5,986 nt of DNA from Thermoleophilia bacterium (GTDB lineage: Bacteria > Actinomycetota > Thermoleophilia > Gaiellales > Gaiellaceae): contig JACVRU010000111.1 in assembly GCA_014534295.1 (NCBI GenBank), forward strand, positions 1 to 5,986, written 5' to 3'. Below are positions 5,156-5,986 of this stretch, piece by piece (position 1 is the first letter of the stretch; every line of letters begins with the position of its first letter). The position numbers were made by a program, and so were the translations under genes. The notes below the pieces were generated by a model. That model was given only the letters and a program-made list of their open reading frames with translations, was not told where the DNA came from and ran no database searches.

Positions 5156-5986
<831 letters not shown>

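Overview
The window reads as chromosomal DNA from a very GC-rich actinobacterium. Nearly every codon ends in G or C, GTG starts are common, and an F420-type luciferase-like enzyme sits beside a SigR/RsrA-type sigma/anti-sigma pair. The overall style suggests the Thermoleophilia/Gaiellales-Solirubrobacterales side of the phylum, but that placement is inference. There are no rRNA or tRNA genes, CRISPR arrays or insertion sequences.

Left part, + strand (1-643): the last 22 codons of an unidentified gene, then a 77-bp gap with two near-identical 21-bp palindromes centred 53 bp apart (probable repressor operators), then a short MocA/MobA-like nucleotidyltransferase. The 105 bp at 644-748, between this gene and the convergent operon, hold nothing I can name.

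Central part, - strand (4144 down to 749): a tightly packed run of six genes. In transcription order these are a small acidic protein with Cys/His positions, a GCS2-family glutamate-cysteine ligase (4-nt overlap), a small HMA-type metal-binding protein (13-nt overlap), a SigR-like ECF sigma factor, its RsrA-like zinc anti-sigma factor (1-nt overlap), and an exported GH3-family protein (3-nt gap). The sigma factor has its own promoter, GGGAAT-N18-GTT, which matches the Streptomyces SigR consensus (GGAAT-N18-GTT) and overlaps the 3' end of the metal-binding gene. Autoregulation is therefore likely. Thiol synthesis, metal binding and a thiol-redox-sensing sigma switch together suggest a thiol/metal stress locus.

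Right part, + strand (4204-5986): a luciferase-like F420-dependent oxidoreductase of the FGD-related type, followed 10 bp later by aconitase AcnA, which runs off the window. The 59-bp divergent spacer (4145-4203) carries two overlapping inverted repeats.

Most unusual points: the paired palindromes; an anti-sigma gene separated from a membrane/secretion segment plus GH3 domain by a single in-frame TAG; loss of the NagZ catalytic Asp-His pair in that GH3 protein; and the near-perfect SigR-type promoter inside the operon.
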